Of a stretch of DNA of 64,000 bases, positions 43,551-53,585 are shown one piece after another. The notes beneath the pieces were generated by a model. It had not been told where the DNA came from and made no database searches. It saw only the letters and a program-made list of their open reading frames with translations. The stretch's first letter is position 1. The number at the start of each line of letters is the position of its first letter. This stretch comes from Thermogemmatispora tikiterensis (GTDB lineage: Bacteria; Chloroflexota; Ktedonobacteria; Ktedonobacterales; Ktedonobacteraceae). Made by a program: the position numbers and the translations under genes. The DNA lies in assembly GCF_003268475.1 (NCBI RefSeq), contig NZ_MCIF01000002.1, positions 1,240,629-1,304,628 of the forward strand. Reading direction: 5' to 3'.

Positions 43551-44021
43551 ATGAAAACGGAACATATCTTGATTGCGACCAGTGATGTATTCCTCGGCCC
43601 TCTGCTGCAGCGGGCACTGCAAGCTCAGGGCTACGAGACGACACTTTGCGAGACTGCGGCGGCAGCCCTGGCTCAGCTTACAGGGAGAAAAGCCGCTCTG
43701 CTGATCGTCGATCTGGCCCTGAGCGACGATACTGGCTGGGGTCTGCTACGCCAGGCCCGCGCACGTGGCTTACTTGCTCCACATGCTACGGAGCAAGGCG
43801 ATCCCTGTCTCCCTGTCATCCTGTTGTCTGCTAATCCGCTTCAGGTATGGCACAGAGCCGAGCTGCGTCCGCTGGCCTGTCTGCCGCGTCTCTGCCCACT
43901 TGGCGCCGTGTTGCGGCTGGTTGCCAGAGCCTGTGCCCGCCAGCGAGGGGAGCAGGTTGCCCATTCTTCCGCCCTACCAGATACAGAGAGGCTGGCTTCT
44001 GAGGAGTGGCTCTATGCTTGA
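43551..44021 (+). CDS. Degenerate receiver-domain protein in the kdp unit
   Basis: A 156-residue protein with a CheY-like layout: HILIATSDVFLGPLLQRALQ, AALLIVDLALSDDTGWGLL and PCLPVILLSANPLQVW. The phosphoacceptor-type Asp is kept (LIVDLAL, about 55). The N-terminal acidic pair is replaced by TSD, and the Lys of the usual KPF motif is missing (LPRLCPLGAV). Phosphorylation would therefore be impaired or absent; it may act as a phosphorylation-independent receiver. There is no output domain. Its last 8 bases overlap the next micro-gene, pointing to translational coupling with the Kdp structural genes. The family assignment is moderate. Confidence 0.7.
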   Translation: MKTEHILIATSDVFLGPLLQRALQAQGYETTLCETAAAALAQLTGRKAALLIVDLALSDDTGWGLLRQARARGLLAPHATEQGDPCLPVILLSANPLQVWHRAELRPLACLPRLCPLGAVLRLVARACARQRGEQVAHSSALPDTERLASEEWLYA

Positions 44022-44097
44022 TTTGCTGATTGTGCTGGTGACCTTGCTCATATTCCTGATCTTTGTCGGTTTCACGCTAGCCTGCGAGCGCTTGTGA
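44014..44097 (+). CDS. 27-residue membrane peptide ahead of kdpF
   Basis: The ATG overlaps the end of the preceding gene by 8 bases. The peptide is one membrane helix with a short charged tail: MLDLLIVLVTLLIFLIFVGF followed by TLACERL. Similar single-helix peptides ending in a C(D/E)RL motif occur at the head of kdp operons in several phyla (from memory). It may be a small Kdp complex subunit or regulator. It is distinct from KdpF, which follows. Confidence 0.65.
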   Translation: MLDLLIVLVTLLIFLIFVGFTLACERL

Positions 44098-44131
44098 GCA
44101 GGCCCCGCAGAAGGACGAAGGAGCTCTCTCG

Positions 44132-44227
44132 ATGAATACACCACTGGAGTACTTGCTGACCGGTTTGAGCGCGTTGCTGTTGCTGATCTACCTGTTCATC
44201 GCACTACTGAAGCCGGAGCGCTTCTAA
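44132..44227 (+). CDS. kdpF: Kdp small subunit KdpF
   Basis: A 31-residue single-helix peptide (LLTGLSALLLLIYLFIALLK then PERF). KdpF stabilises the KdpABC potassium pump. The size, the one helix, the (K/N)PE(R/K)F-like end and the position directly before kdpA fit the family. AAGGAG at 44118-44123 is 8 bases before the ATG. Confidence 0.8.
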   Translation: MNTPLEYLLTGLSALLLLIYLFIALLKPERF

Positions 44228-44249
44228 ATCTCTCATTCAGCCATAGGGG

Positions 44250-45998
44250 ATGGCTTTTGCAATGTTTATTACTTTCAACAGCTTTGTACAGATTGCGCTC
44301 TTTTTAGCACTTGTGCTAGCGCTGACGAAGCCGCTTGGTCTCTATATGACCAGGGTTTTCAACGGCGAGCGCACCTGGCTGTCGCCGGTCTTCGCTCCGC
44401 TAGAGCGCTTTCTCTACCGCGCCTGCGGCATTGATCCCGCACGGGAACAACGCTGGACCGGCTACGTGATCGCCATGCTGGTCTTTAATCTGGCTGGCAT
44501 GCTCTTGCTCTACGGGCTGGAGCGGACACAGCAATGGCTGCCGCTGAATCCGCAGCATTTGGGGCCAGTTGAGCCACAGCTGGCGTTTAACACCGCCGCC
44601 AGTTTTACGACGAACACGAACTGGCAGAATTACGCCGGCGAGCAGACTATGAGCTACCTGACCCAGATGGTCGGCCTGGCTTACCATAACTTTATCTCGG
44701 CGGCCACCGGTATGGCCCTGGCTGTGGCCTTAGTACGCGGCCTGGCCCGCCACAGCGCCGAGCACCTTGGTAATTTCTGGGTCGACCTGACGCGCGCCAC
44801 GCTCTATATCCTGCTGCCCATCTGCCTGGTCGGGGCCCTGGTACTGGTTTCACAGGGCGTGGTCCAAAATTTCAATCCTTACACGGTCGTCCATACACTC
44901 GATGGCGGCCTGCAGGTCATTGCTCAGGGGCCAGTAGCTTCCCAAGAGATTATCAAAGAGCTGGGGACCAATGGCGGTGGCTTCTTCAATGCCAACTCAG
45001 CCCACCCCTATGAGAATCCGACGGCCCTGACGAATCTGATCGAGATGCTGGCGATCATCAGCATCGGGGCCGCCATGTTCTATATGTTCGGACGCATGGT
45101 CGGCGATACCCGTCAGGGCTGGGCCTTGTGGGCCGCCGCTGCCATCCTCTTTGTCCTCGGCCTGGCTGTGGCCCTGCCCGCCGAGCAAGGCGGGAACCCC
45201 CTGCTCGCGCATCTGGGGGACAACCAGCAGGCTTCCGCCCTGCAGCCCGGCGGTAACATGGAGGGCAAGGAGGTGCGCTTCGGCATCACTGACTCCGTGC
45301 TCTTTACAGTGACGACAACCGCCACTTCCTGTGGAGCAGTCAATAGCTTCCTTGACAGCTATACGCCGCTTGGCGGTCTGGTGCCTCTGGCCAATATCGC
45401 TCTGGGTGAGGTGATCTTCGGCGGCGTCGGTTCGGGCCTCTACGGCATGCTGATGTTCGCCATCCTGACCGTCTTTATCGCCGGGCTGATGGTAGGGCGC
45501 ACGCCAGAGTACCTCGGGAAGAAGATCGAGCGTAAAGAGGTCATGATGGCTGCTCTGGCTCTGCTGATTAGCCCGGCCACGGTCCTGGGCTTCGCCGCCG
45601 TGGCCAGCGTCTTGCCCCAGGGCCTGGCTTCGTTGACGACGAATACTGGCCCGCACGGCCTCTCAGAGATTCTCTACCTGTATACCTCCTCGAACGGCAA
45701 CAACGGTTCAGCCTTCGCCGGCCTAGCTGGCAATACGCCTTTCTACAACTGGACCGGGGCTCTGGCTATGCTGATCGGGCGTTTCGCCTTCCTGATCCCC
45801 ATTCTGGCCTTTGGCGGCTCGCTCGTCGGCAAGCGCGTTGTCCCCGCCGGACCAGGCACCTTCCCGACGACGGGGCCGCTCTTCGTCTCGCTTCTGGTGG
45901 GAGTGATCCTGATCGTGGGAGCCTTGACCTACTTCCCGGCTTACGCCCTCGGGCCAATTGTTGAACATTTGCTGATGCTGGCAGGAAGGACCTTCTGA
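44250..45998 (+). CDS. kdpA: Potassium-transporting ATPase subunit A
   Basis: A 582-residue membrane protein that binds and conducts K+ in the KdpFABC pump. It is related to Trk/Ktr-type channels and has four pore repeats. Selectivity-filter regions are visible: [18 protein letters not shown] (about 110), [20 protein letters not shown] (about 235), [13 protein letters not shown] (about 355) and [13 protein letters not shown] (about 475). About ten membrane segments are predicted. The ATG at 44250 follows only a weak purine tract; an ATG at 44262 is a possible alternative with better spacing to GGGGA. kdpB starts 3 bases after the stop. Confidence 0.97.
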   Translation: MAFAMFITFNSFVQIALFLALVLALTKPLGLYMTRVFNGERTWLSPVFAPLERFLYRACGIDPAREQRWTGYVIAMLVFNLAGMLLLYGLERTQQWLPLNPQHLGPVEPQLAFNTAASFTTNTNWQNYAGEQTMSYLTQMVGLAYHNFISAATGMALAVALVRGLARHSAEHLGNFWVDLTRATLYILLPICLVGALVLVSQGVVQNFNPYTVVHTLDGGLQVIAQGPVASQEIIKELGTNGGGFFNANSAHPYENPTALTNLIEMLAIISIGAAMFYMFGRMVGDTRQGWALWAAAAILFVLGLAVALPAEQGGNPLLAHLGDNQQASALQPGGNMEGKEVRFGITDSVLFTVTTTATSCGAVNSFLDSYTPLGGLVPLANIALGEVIFGGVGSGLYGMLMFAILTVFIAGLMVGRTPEYLGKKIERKEVMMAALALLISPATVLGFAAVASVLPQGLASLTTNTGPHGLSEILYLYTSSNGNNGSAFAGLAGNTPFYNWTGALAMLIGRFAFLIPILAFGGSLVGKRVVPAGPGTFPTTGPLFVSLLVGVILIVGALTYFPAYALGPIVEHLLMLAGRTF

Positions 45999-46001
45999 AG
46001 A

Positions 46002-48215
46002 ATGAGCAGTCACACACTGGAAGTGCGACCGTGGAAGACACGGCGCAAAGGAGCCGTTTCGTCTTTTGATCCGCAGATTGTGCGCCAGGCCTTACTGGAT
46101 GCGTTCCGCAAGCTTGATCCGCGCTGGCAGATCAAGAATCCGGTGATGTTCGTGGTGGAGGTCGGCAGCGTGATCACGACTATCGAGTTCGTGCGCCTGC
46201 TGCTGACCGCCCCCGGGCCGGCTTTTCCTGCCGCGCGTTTACATAACGAGACGCTCTTTGTGCTGGCCGTCAGTCTCTGGCTCTGGTTTACGGTGCTCTT
46301 CGCCAATTTCGCAGAGGCAATGGCCGAGGGACGCGGCAAGGCCCAGGCTGAAACACTGCGCCGCGCGCGGACGACCACAATGGCCAAGCGCCTGCGCCGT
46401 CCCGAGCGCTCGGCTCCCTGGGAGGAGGTGCCCGCACCCGCCCTGCGCAAAGGCGACTATGTGCTGGTGGAGGCTGGCGATGTCATTCCCGGCGATGGCG
46501 AGGTGATCGAGGGCGTGGCGGCGGTCGACGAATCGGCCATCACCGGCGAGTCGGCTCCGGTCATCCGCGAGAGCGGCGGCGACCGCAGCGCTGTGACTGG
46601 CGGGACACGCGTACTCTCGGATTGGATTATCGTGCGCATCGGCGCCAATCCTGGCGAAACTTTCCTCGATCGCATGATCGCCCTGGTCGAGGGGGCGCAG
46701 CGCCAGAAGACCCCGAATGAGATCGCCCTCAATATTCTGCTGGCCAGCCTGACCATCATCTTTCTGCTGGTCGTAGTCTCCCTGGAACCGTTTGCCATCT
46801 ACTCGGGAAGCCCGGTCTCGATCACAACGCTCATCGCCCTGCTGGTCTGTTTGATTCCGACGACCATCGGCGGCCTCCTCTCCGCTATCGGCATCGCGGG
46901 CATGGATCGCCTGGTGCAGCGCAACGTGCTGGCTATGAGCGGGCGCGCCGTAGAGGCCGCCGGCGATATCGATGTGCTCTTGCTCGATAAGACGGGGACC
47001 ATCACTCTGGGCAATCGCCAGGCCACGCGCTTTCTGCCCCTGCCCGGCATCGACGAGCAGGCCCTGGCCCAGGCAGCTCTGCTGGCTAGCCTGGCCGACG
47101 AGACCCCCGAGGGCCGCTCGATTGTGGCGCTGGCCCGCGAACGCTCCGCAATCGGCGAGGAGGCCAGCCTCCAGCAGCAGGCTAGCCGCTTCGTGCCTTT
47201 CTCGGCCATGACCCGCATGAGCGGTCTCGATGTGCTGGCTGATACCGACGGACAGGCTGCCAGTGTTAGGGGCGAGGAGGAGGCGGCTCCCCCTGTGCGC
47301 ACCATTCGCAAAGGGGCTGCTGAAGCGATTATAGCCTATGTGCACGAACATGGCGGCGATAACACACATGGTGAGCTGCTGCAGCGCACGGTCGATGAGA
47401 TTGCTCGCGCTGGAAGTACACCATTGGTGGTCGCTGAGACCTGGCGCACCGGCCAGGATCATCAGGAGCAGGCCCGCGTACTGGGCGTCATCGAGCTGAA
47501 GGACATTGTCAAGGGCGGCATGCGCGAGCGCTTCGAGCAGCTGCGTCGCATGGGTATTCGTACGATTATGATCACAGGCGATAACCCGCTGACTGCAGCG
47601 GCGATCGCTCGCGAGGCCGGCGTCGACGACTTCCTGGCCCAGGCTACACCAGAGACCAAGCTGAAGCTGATCCGCGAGCAGCAGGCCGGCGGACGCATGG
47701 TGGCCATGACCGGCGACGGAACCAACGATGCCCCCGCCCTGGCACAGGCCGATGTCGGCGTCGCTATGAATAGTGGCACGCAGGCCGCCAAAGAGGCCGC
47801 CAATATGATCGATCTCGATTCAAACCCGACGAAGCTGATCGAGATCGTGGAGATCGGCAAGCAGCTGCTGATCACACGCGGCGCCCTGACTACTTTCAGC
47901 ATCGCCAACGATGTGGCGAAGTACTTCGCCATTATCCCAGCGGCCTTCTCGACTACCTATCCACAGCTGAATGCTCTGAATATTATGGGCCTGGCTACCC
48001 CACACAGCGCGGTGCTCTCGGCGGTCATCTTTAACGCCTTGATCATCATCGCCCTGATTCCGCTGGCCCTGCGCGGGGTCAAATACCGCCCGTTCGGGGC
48101 CGGGCCATTGCTGCGGCGTAACCTGCTGATCTACGGCCTGGGTGGCATCGTGGCCCCCTTCGTGGGCATCAAGCTTATCGATCTGCTGCTCTCGCTGTTG
48201 CACTTAACGCTCTAG
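46002..48215 (+). CDS. kdpB: Potassium-transporting ATPase subunit B (P-type ATPase)
   Basis: A 737-residue P-type ATPase that hydrolyses ATP to drive K+ uptake through KdpA. The actuator motif TGES is in [15 protein letters not shown]. The phosphorylated Asp is in [18 protein letters not shown] (about 330), and the hinge motif is [20 protein letters not shown]. Membrane segments fit the KdpB pattern (three before the A-domain loop, two, then three at the end). The nucleotide-binding domain carries a Ala/Glu/Gln-rich insert near residues 395-440, which lengthens it compared with the usual 680. AGGAAGG precedes the start. Confidence 0.97.
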   Translation: MSSHTLEVRPWKTRRKGAVSSFDPQIVRQALLDAFRKLDPRWQIKNPVMFVVEVGSVITTIEFVRLLLTAPGPAFPAARLHNETLFVLAVSLWLWFTVLFANFAEAMAEGRGKAQAETLRRARTTTMAKRLRRPERSAPWEEVPAPALRKGDYVLVEAGDVIPGDGEVIEGVAAVDESAITGESAPVIRESGGDRSAVTGGTRVLSDWIIVRIGANPGETFLDRMIALVEGAQRQKTPNEIALNILLASLTIIFLLVVVSLEPFAIYSGSPVSITTLIALLVCLIPTTIGGLLSAIGIAGMDRLVQRNVLAMSGRAVEAAGDIDVLLLDKTGTITLGNRQATRFLPLPGIDEQALAQAALLASLADETPEGRSIVALARERSAIGEEASLQQQASRFVPFSAMTRMSGLDVLADTDGQAASVRGEEEAAPPVRTIRKGAAEAIIAYVHEHGGDNTHGELLQRTVDEIARAGSTPLVVAETWRTGQDHQEQARVLGVIELKDIVKGGMRERFEQLRRMGIRTIMITGDNPLTAAAIAREAGVDDFLAQATPETKLKLIREQQAGGRMVAMTGDGTNDAPALAQADVGVAMNSGTQAAKEAANMIDLDSNPTKLIEIVEIGKQLLITRGALTTFSIANDVAKYFAIIPAAFSTTYPQLNALNIMGLATPHSAVLSAVIFNALIIIALIPLALRGVKYRPFGAGPLLRRNLLIYGLGGIVAPFVGIKLIDLLLSLLHLTL

Positions 48216-48242
48216 GCCATCTTGTTCAAGGGGATGAGCACC

Positions 48243-48863
48243 ATGCATCTGTCATTGAAGTCTCTCTTGCGCGAGTATCTGCGCCCGGCGCTGATGCTAA
48301 CGCTGCTCCTCACTATTCTGCTGGGCCTGCTCTACCCAGGAGTGGTCACCGCTTTGGCGCAGCTGCTCTTTCCTTACCAGGCCAACGGCAGCCTGCGCTA
48401 TGCCGATGGCCGGCTGGTCGGTTCAGAGCTGATCGGCCAGTATTGGACCTCGCCCAAGTACTTTCATGGACGGCCCTCGGCCACGCTGAGCAATGACGGT
48501 AGCCACGTCCAGCCCTACAATGCAGAGAATTCCGGCGCCTCTAACCTCGGACCCACTAACAAGGTCCTGGTGCAGACGGTGCAGCAGCGTATTGCCGAGC
48601 TGAAACGCGAGAACCCGGATGCTCCACCGGGTCCGGTGCCCGCCGATCTGGTAACGGCCTCCGGCTCGGGCCTGGACCCTGACATTTCGATAGCCGCCGC
48701 GCTCTACCAGGTGCCGCGTGTGGCCAAGGCGCGCGGGCTGAGTCAGGAAACGGTGCGCCAGCTTGTACTGAGCCACGTTCAGGGGCGCTTTCTGGGCATT
48801 TTCGGCGAGCCTCATGTCAATGTGCTCGATCTGAATCTGGCGCTCGACGCCCTCAAACATTAG
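48243..48863 (+). CDS. kdpC: Potassium-transporting ATPase subunit C
   Basis: A 206-residue subunit with one N-terminal membrane helix ([20 protein letters not shown]) and a soluble outer domain. Family motifs are [34 protein letters not shown] and [10 protein letters not shown]. It stabilises the KdpAB complex and may act as a catalytic chaperone. The ATG at 48243 is chosen because AAGGGG lies 9 bases upstream; an ATG at 48234 falls inside that site's spacing. Confidence 0.96.
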   Translation: MHLSLKSLLREYLRPALMLTLLLTILLGLLYPGVVTALAQLLFPYQANGSLRYADGRLVGSELIGQYWTSPKYFHGRPSATLSNDGSHVQPYNAENSGASNLGPTNKVLVQTVQQRIAELKRENPDAPPGPVPADLVTASGSGLDPDISIAAALYQVPRVAKARGLSQETVRQLVLSHVQGRFLGIFGEPHVNVLDLNLALDALKH

Positions 48864-48935
48864 GGCAGGTCGAGCAACTGAGGAAATGGATCAGCTGGAG
48901 AGGCCCACAGCCCAGCAGGGAGGAGCCTGCCGATT

Positions 48936-50303
48936 ATGAGCGAGCAGAGAGAAAGCCGCGAGCCCAGCGATGGGCGCCCCTCTCCCGAGGAACTGCTGCA
49001 GCGCTACGGCCTGCGCGATGAGGATCTGGCCGGGCAGCAGCAACCCCAACAGGGAGCCGGGGCGGCTGGCAGCAACCACAGGCCGGCTACAGGCCCAATC
49101 CCAGCACTGGGGGCACGCCCTCCACGGCCTTCTTCAGGCCGCCGTGGGCGCCTTCGCATCTACCTGGCCGCCGCCCCGGGAGCAGGCAAAACCTATGCGA
49201 TGCTCAACGAGGGTCACCGACGCAAGAGCCGCGGAACTGATGTGGTCATCGGCTACGTCGAGACCCACGGGCGTCCACGTACCGCCGAGCAGATCGGCGA
49301 TCTGGAGATCATCCCTCGCAAGAAGAGCGCCTACCGCGGCCTGACCCTGGAAGAGATGGACCTGGAGGCCGTTCTGGCACGACGTCCCCAGGTGGTGCTG
49401 GTCGATGAGCTGGCCCATACCAATGTCCCCGGCTCCAGACATGAAAAGCGCTACCAGGATGTGCTGGAGCTGCTGGAGGCCGGCATCGATGTGGTGACTA
49501 CCCTCAATATCCAACACCTGGAGAGCCTCAATGACATTGTGGCTAACATCACGGGCGTGCGCGTGCGCGAGACGCTGCCCGACTGGATTCTCGACCAGGC
49601 CGACGAGGTTGAGCTGATCGATATCTCACCCCATGCCCTACGCCAGCGCATGAAACATGGCAACATCTATCCTCGCGAGCGTATCGATGCCGCCCTTAAT
49701 AATTTCTTCCGCGAGGGGAACCTGACGGCCCTGCGCGAGCTGGCCCTCCGGCGCACTGCCGAGAAGACCGAGGCCCAGCTGCAGCAATACATGGCCTCGC
49801 ATAGGATCAATAAGCTCTGGCCAGCCTGCGAGCGCGTCCTGGTCGGCTTCGATCACCGTCCTCACAGCCGCCAGGTGATCCGCGATGCCTGGCGCCTGGC
49901 GCACAGCCTCCAGGCTCAGCTGATCGCCGTCTCCGTAGAGCCAACTGGCTTCGCCTCTGTGACGGCACGCCTGGTGCGCCTGCTCAAATATGGCCGTCGC
50001 TTGCGCGCTGAGGAGGAGGCGGCGCGGCGCCGTCTTGAAGCACACGCCTTGCTCGCTGAGGACCTGGGGGCCGAGGTGCTCCATGTGCGCAGCCCTGACA
50101 TTGCCCAGGCGCTCGCTACCATCGCCCGCGAGCGCCGCGTCACCCTGATCGTCTTGGGCCTCCCAACACGCCACCGTTGGGAGGAGCTGCTGCGCGGCTC
50201 ATTGGTCAATCGCCTGCTCCGCCTGAGCAACGACATCGATATTCACCTCGTGCCACGCCGTCCCGAGAGCGAAGCGGAGGACAGCTCTTCATCCCACACA
50301 TAA
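48936..50303 (+). CDS. kdpD: Short KdpD: N-terminal sensor domain plus USP domain only
   Basis: A 455-residue protein equal to the N-terminal half of KdpD. After a Pro/Gln-rich leader (about 70 residues) comes the KdpD domain with Walker A (YLAAAPGAGKTYAMLNEGHR), Walker B-like VVLVDELAHTNVPGS and TLNIQHLESLNDIV. From about residue 295 a universal-stress domain follows (ERVLVGFDHRPHSRQVIRDA; VTLIVLGLPTRHRWEELLRG). There are no membrane helices, and no GAF or histidine-kinase domain, so it cannot phosphorylate KdpE. Short KdpD forms exist in other bacteria (established). Whether it works through c-di-AMP binding to the USP domain, or with a distant kinase, is open. Confidence 0.9.
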   Translation: MSEQRESREPSDGRPSPEELLQRYGLRDEDLAGQQQPQQGAGAAGSNHRPATGPIPALGARPPRPSSGRRGRLRIYLAAAPGAGKTYAMLNEGHRRKSRGTDVVIGYVETHGRPRTAEQIGDLEIIPRKKSAYRGLTLEEMDLEAVLARRPQVVLVDELAHTNVPGSRHEKRYQDVLELLEAGIDVVTTLNIQHLESLNDIVANITGVRVRETLPDWILDQADEVELIDISPHALRQRMKHGNIYPRERIDAALNNFFREGNLTALRELALRRTAEKTEAQLQQYMASHRINKLWPACERVLVGFDHRPHSRQVIRDAWRLAHSLQAQLIAVSVEPTGFASVTARLVRLLKYGRRLRAEEEAARRRLEAHALLAEDLGAEVLHVRSPDIAQALATIARERRVTLIVLGLPTRHRWEELLRGSLVNRLLRLSNDIDIHLVPRRPESEAEDSSSSHT

Positions 50304-50389
50304 GCTCCTGGCCCGGCTGGCAGACGAGCGGTCCGCATGGTTGACAGCCAGACCGGCGTTCAGCCGCGTTCCTGTTCCAGAGCAGGGGC

Positions 50390-50419
50390 TTGACAGCAGC
50401 GCGCCCAGGCTGCTATACA
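50390..50419 (+). promoter_or_regulatory. Promoter of murD
   Basis: TTGACA at 50390-50395, an 18-base spacer and TATACA at 50414-50419, 65 bases before murD. Confidence 0.65.
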
Positions 50420-50484
50420 ACCTCCTATATACTGCTGATGAGACTGCCCTCTCTGGGGGAGCGGAGAAGAGGAGCTGTTGACGG

Positions 50485-51882
50485 ATGGAGCTACGCGGGA
50501 AACGCGTTTTGGTCATGGGGCTGGGCTTGCAGGGTTCAGGTATCGCCGCAGCTCGCTATGCTGCTGAGCAGGGCGCCATCGTGCGCGTGACCGATAAGAA
50601 GCCGGCGGACGTGCTGGCACCTAGCATTCGCGCCCTGGCGGGCCTTCCCATTGAGTTCATCCTCGGCGAACATCGCGAAGAAGACTTCCGCTGGGCCGAA
50701 ATCGTTATCCGCAACCCGGGCATTCCACGTAATTCACCCTACCTGCAGATCGCCCGCGCTCACGGCGCCCAGATCGAGATGGAGCTGGCGCTCTTTATGC
50801 TTGCCTGTCCGGGACGCACCATCGGCGTCACCGGCACACGTGGCAAGACCACTACCACCACGCTCATCTACGAGATCCTGCGCGCTGCCGGCAAGCCCGT
50901 GGTTATCGGCGGCAACGTTGCTGGCGTCGAAACGCTCTCGTTGTTGCCCCAGATCAGGCCCGAAACCCTGGTGGTCCTGGAGATGTCAAGCTGGCAGCTG
51001 GAGGGCTTCGAGCAACACCACATCAGCCCTGCTGTGGCCGTCATGACCAATCTCTACCCCGATCACCTCGACACCTACGCCAGTATGGAAGAATACGGCG
51101 CGGCCAAAGCCAATATTTTCCGCTATCAGCGGCCCGAAGACCTGGCCGTCTTCAACTACGATAATCCCTGGACACGTCGCTTCGGCGAGGAGGCTCCAGG
51201 CCGCACCTGGTTCGCCAGCCTTGAACGCGGCGGCAGCTTTCCCCGTGGCTCCAACGAGCTGCTGCCTTTTATCTTCCGTGACACTCCTCTGCCCGGGCGG
51301 CATAACCTGGAAAATGTGCTGCTGGCCACTACTGTCGCCCGCCTGCTAGAGATCCCGGATGAGATCATCGCCAGCACCGTGCGCCAGTTCCGCGGCGTCG
51401 AACACCGCCTGCAAGAGGTGGCCTCTATCGATGGCGTGCGCTATATCAACGATACGACCAGCACCACGCCGGTCGCCGGACGCATGGCCCTGATGGCCTT
51501 CAACGAGCCTCTGATCCTGATCGCTGGCGGCAACAGCAAACATCTGCCGCTGGAAGACTGGCCAGCTCAGATTGTGGCGCGCTGCCGCGCCGTGCTCTTG
51601 CTCCAGGGCAGCGGGACAGAGGAGCTGCTGCCTGCCCTGCGCGCCGAAGCTGCCAGACAGGGACGCCCTGACCCGGTTCAGGGGATCTTCAACCGCTTTG
51701 AGGAGGCCCTCGACGCCGCTGTAGCCTTGGCCCGGCCAGGAGACGTCGTGCTGCTCTCGCCCGGCTTCACCAGCTTCGGCATGTTCCAGAACGAATTTGA
51801 GCGAGGACGGCGCTTCATCGCCTATGTGCGTGCTTTGCAGGAGCACAAGGGACAGCGGCTAGAACCAGAGCAAGACCACTAG
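50485..51882 (+). CDS. murD: UDP-N-acetylmuramoylalanine--D-glutamate ligase
   Basis: A 465-residue cytosolic Mur ligase that adds D-glutamate to UDP-MurNAc-L-Ala in peptidoglycan synthesis. The N-terminal Rossmann-type domain (KRVLVMGLGLQGSGIAAARY) is followed by the P-loop GVTGTRGKTTTTTLIYEIL near residue 113. The central-domain motif reads VLEMSSWQLEGFEQHHISPA, with NLYPDHLDTY after it. The C-terminal domain has YINDTTSTTPVAGRMALMAF and VVLLSPGFTSFGMFQNEFERG. MurD-type signatures throughout separate it from MurC/E/F. It is not in a mur/fts cluster here; it stands alone with its own promoter and terminator. Confidence 0.94.
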   Translation: MELRGKRVLVMGLGLQGSGIAAARYAAEQGAIVRVTDKKPADVLAPSIRALAGLPIEFILGEHREEDFRWAEIVIRNPGIPRNSPYLQIARAHGAQIEMELALFMLACPGRTIGVTGTRGKTTTTTLIYEILRAAGKPVVIGGNVAGVETLSLLPQIRPETLVVLEMSSWQLEGFEQHHISPAVAVMTNLYPDHLDTYASMEEYGAAKANIFRYQRPEDLAVFNYDNPWTRRFGEEAPGRTWFASLERGGSFPRGSNELLPFIFRDTPLPGRHNLENVLLATTVARLLEIPDEIIASTVRQFRGVEHRLQEVASIDGVRYINDTTSTTPVAGRMALMAFNEPLILIAGGNSKHLPLEDWPAQIVARCRAVLLLQGSGTEELLPALRAEAARQGRPDPVQGIFNRFEEALDAAVALARPGDVVLLSPGFTSFGMFQNEFERGRRFIAYVRALQEHKGQRLEPEQDH

Positions 51883-51928
51883 CGAGGGCGGCTCAGCCTT
51901 CATACGGGCCGACACCGCCAATGCTAAA

Positions 51929-51963
51929 AAGGGCTGCACCCGCGAGCAAGCGGTGCAGCCCTT
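51929..51963. terminator. Bidirectional terminator between murD and pckA
   Basis: A perfect 12-bp stem, AAGGGCTGCACC with GGTGCAGCCCTT, and an 11-base loop. The minus strand ends in TTTTT, so it mainly serves pckA; it also lies 47 bases after the murD stop. Confidence 0.85.
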
Positions 51964-52001
51964 CAGTCTCTGCCGTGGTCTGGTCGGCCACAGGGAGCAG
52001 C

Positions 52002-53585
52002 TCAGCGCGGCCCGGCAGCGCGTACTTCCTCACCTGGCAGCGTAAACTGCTTGAAATTCTCCTTGAAACGCGCCGCCAGCTCTGCCGCCTGGCGATCGTA
52101 GGCTTCAGGATCAGGCCAGGTACTGCGAGGATTGAGCAGCTCCGCGGGCACCCCAGGGCAGGCTACAGGCACATGCAGGCCGAAGACAGGGTCCGTGATT
52201 GTCTCCACCCCCTCCAGTTCGCCGCTGATCGCCGCTCGTACCATCGCTCGCGTATAGTTGATGTTGATGCGCCGTCCCACCCCATAGGGACCACCGGTCC
52301 AGCCCGTATTGACCAGGTAGCAACGCACCTTGTGAGCGACAATACGCTCACGTAGCAGATTGGCGTATTCTCCGGGACGCAACGGCAGGAAAGGCGCTCC
52401 AAAGCATGGGCTGAATGTGGCCTGCGGCGTCGTCACTCCTGACTCCGTCCCCGCCAGCTTACTGGTGTAGCCGGAGAGGAAATAGTACATTGCCTGCTCT
52501 GTCGTCAGCTGTGAGATCGGAGGAAGGACCCCGAAGGAATCTGCAGAGAGGAAGATGATCGCCTGGGGATGACCGGCCCGACCCTCCAGGACCACGTTGT
52601 CGATAAAATCGACCGGGTAGGCCGCACGTGTATTCTCAGTAATCGAGGCATCCTCATAGCGCGGCTCGCGCGTCTTCTCATCGAGGACGACATTCTCATA
52701 GATGGCGCCGAAACGCATGGCGTTCCAGATCTGCGGCTCATGCTCGCGTGAGAGATTGATACACTTCGCATAGCAGCCGCCCTCGAAGTTAAAGATCCCC
52801 GTATCGCCCCAGCCATGTTCATCGTCGCCAATCAGGCGACGTGTCGGATCAGCAGACAGGCTCGTCTTACCCGTACCCGAGAGGCCAAAAAAGAGCGCCA
52901 CATCGCCTTTCTCCCCCACATTGGCCGAGCAGTGCATCGGCAGGACTCCCTGGGCTGGCAGCATAAAATTGAGGACCGTGAAGACCGCTTTTTTCATCTC
53001 GCCCGCGTAGTGGGTCCCAGCGATCAAGATCAGGCGTTCCTCAAAGTCGATAATGATGGCCGTCTCTGAGCGCGTGCCGTGGGTCCGTGGGTCAGTATGG
53101 AAATTGGGCACGCAGAGAATCGTGAAGCCCGGGCGCTCGCTGGCCAGATCCTCATCCCTCACACGCAGGAAGAGCTGGCGCGCGAACAAATTATGCCAGG
53201 CCAGTTCCGTAATGACCTGCAGCGGTATGCGGTAAGCCGGATCAGCCCCGGCAGCGGCATCCAGCACATAGACATCGCGCCCCTGCAGATAGGCAGCCAG
53301 GCTGCGACGCACCATTTCGAAATGCTCCGGCGCCATCGGGTGGTTATTCTCGCCCCACCAGATGCGTGACGCCGACTCTTCATTCGAGACAATATATTTA
53401 TCCTTGGGAGAGCGCCCCGTATGTGGGGCGGTCTTGGTAGCAAGCGCGCCGTTCGAGGCCAGCACTCCCTCCCCGCGCGCCAGAGCATGCTCAACCAGGA
53501 CAGCCGGGGCAAGATTCCAGTGAATCTTGCCCAGGTTCATCAGCCCATATTCTTCCAGGGCCTTCCGGCTCATCATCATTGTCAT
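52002..53585 (-). CDS. pckA: Phosphoenolpyruvate carboxykinase (ATP)
   Basis: A 527-residue enzyme that converts oxaloacetate and ATP to PEP, ADP and CO2 at the entry of gluconeogenesis. The kinase loop [16 protein letters not shown] (about 240-255) and the metal-binding [20 protein letters not shown] segment are typical of the ATP form. The N-terminal [11 protein letters not shown] and the substrate-binding region near [19 protein letters not shown] also fit. The ATG at 53585 is chosen because AAGGAG lies 8 bases upstream; the frame runs open to 53801 without support. It shares a bidirectional terminator with murD and is divergent from the ABC exporter operon. Confidence 0.96.
   Translation of the reverse strand: MTMMMSRKALEEYGLMNLGKIHWNLAPAVLVEHALARGEGVLASNGALATKTAPHTGRSPKDKYIVSNEESASRIWWGENNHPMAPEHFEMVRRSLAAYLQGRDVYVLDAAAGADPAYRIPLQVITELAWHNLFARQLFLRVRDEDLASERPGFTILCVPNFHTDPRTHGTRSETAIIIDFEERLILIAGTHYAGEMKKAVFTVLNFMLPAQGVLPMHCSANVGEKGDVALFFGLSGTGKTSLSADPTRRLIGDDEHGWGDTGIFNFEGGCYAKCINLSREHEPQIWNAMRFGAIYENVVLDEKTREPRYEDASITENTRAAYPVDFIDNVVLEGRAGHPQAIIFLSADSFGVLPPISQLTTEQAMYYFLSGYTSKLAGTESGVTTPQATFSPCFGAPFLPLRPGEYANLLRERIVAHKVRCYLVNTGWTGGPYGVGRRININYTRAMVRAAISGELEGVETITDPVFGLHVPVACPGVPAELLNPRSTWPDPEAYDRQAAELAARFKENFKQFTLPGEEVRAAGPR

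Noticed and set aside
46239..47462. A 407-codon minus-strand frame inside kdpB
   Set aside because: It is antisense to a textbook P-type ATPase gene, has no family motif and no ribosome-binding site.
52111..52402. Short minus-strand frames inside pckA
   Set aside because: Alternative frames of the well-supported PEP carboxykinase gene.
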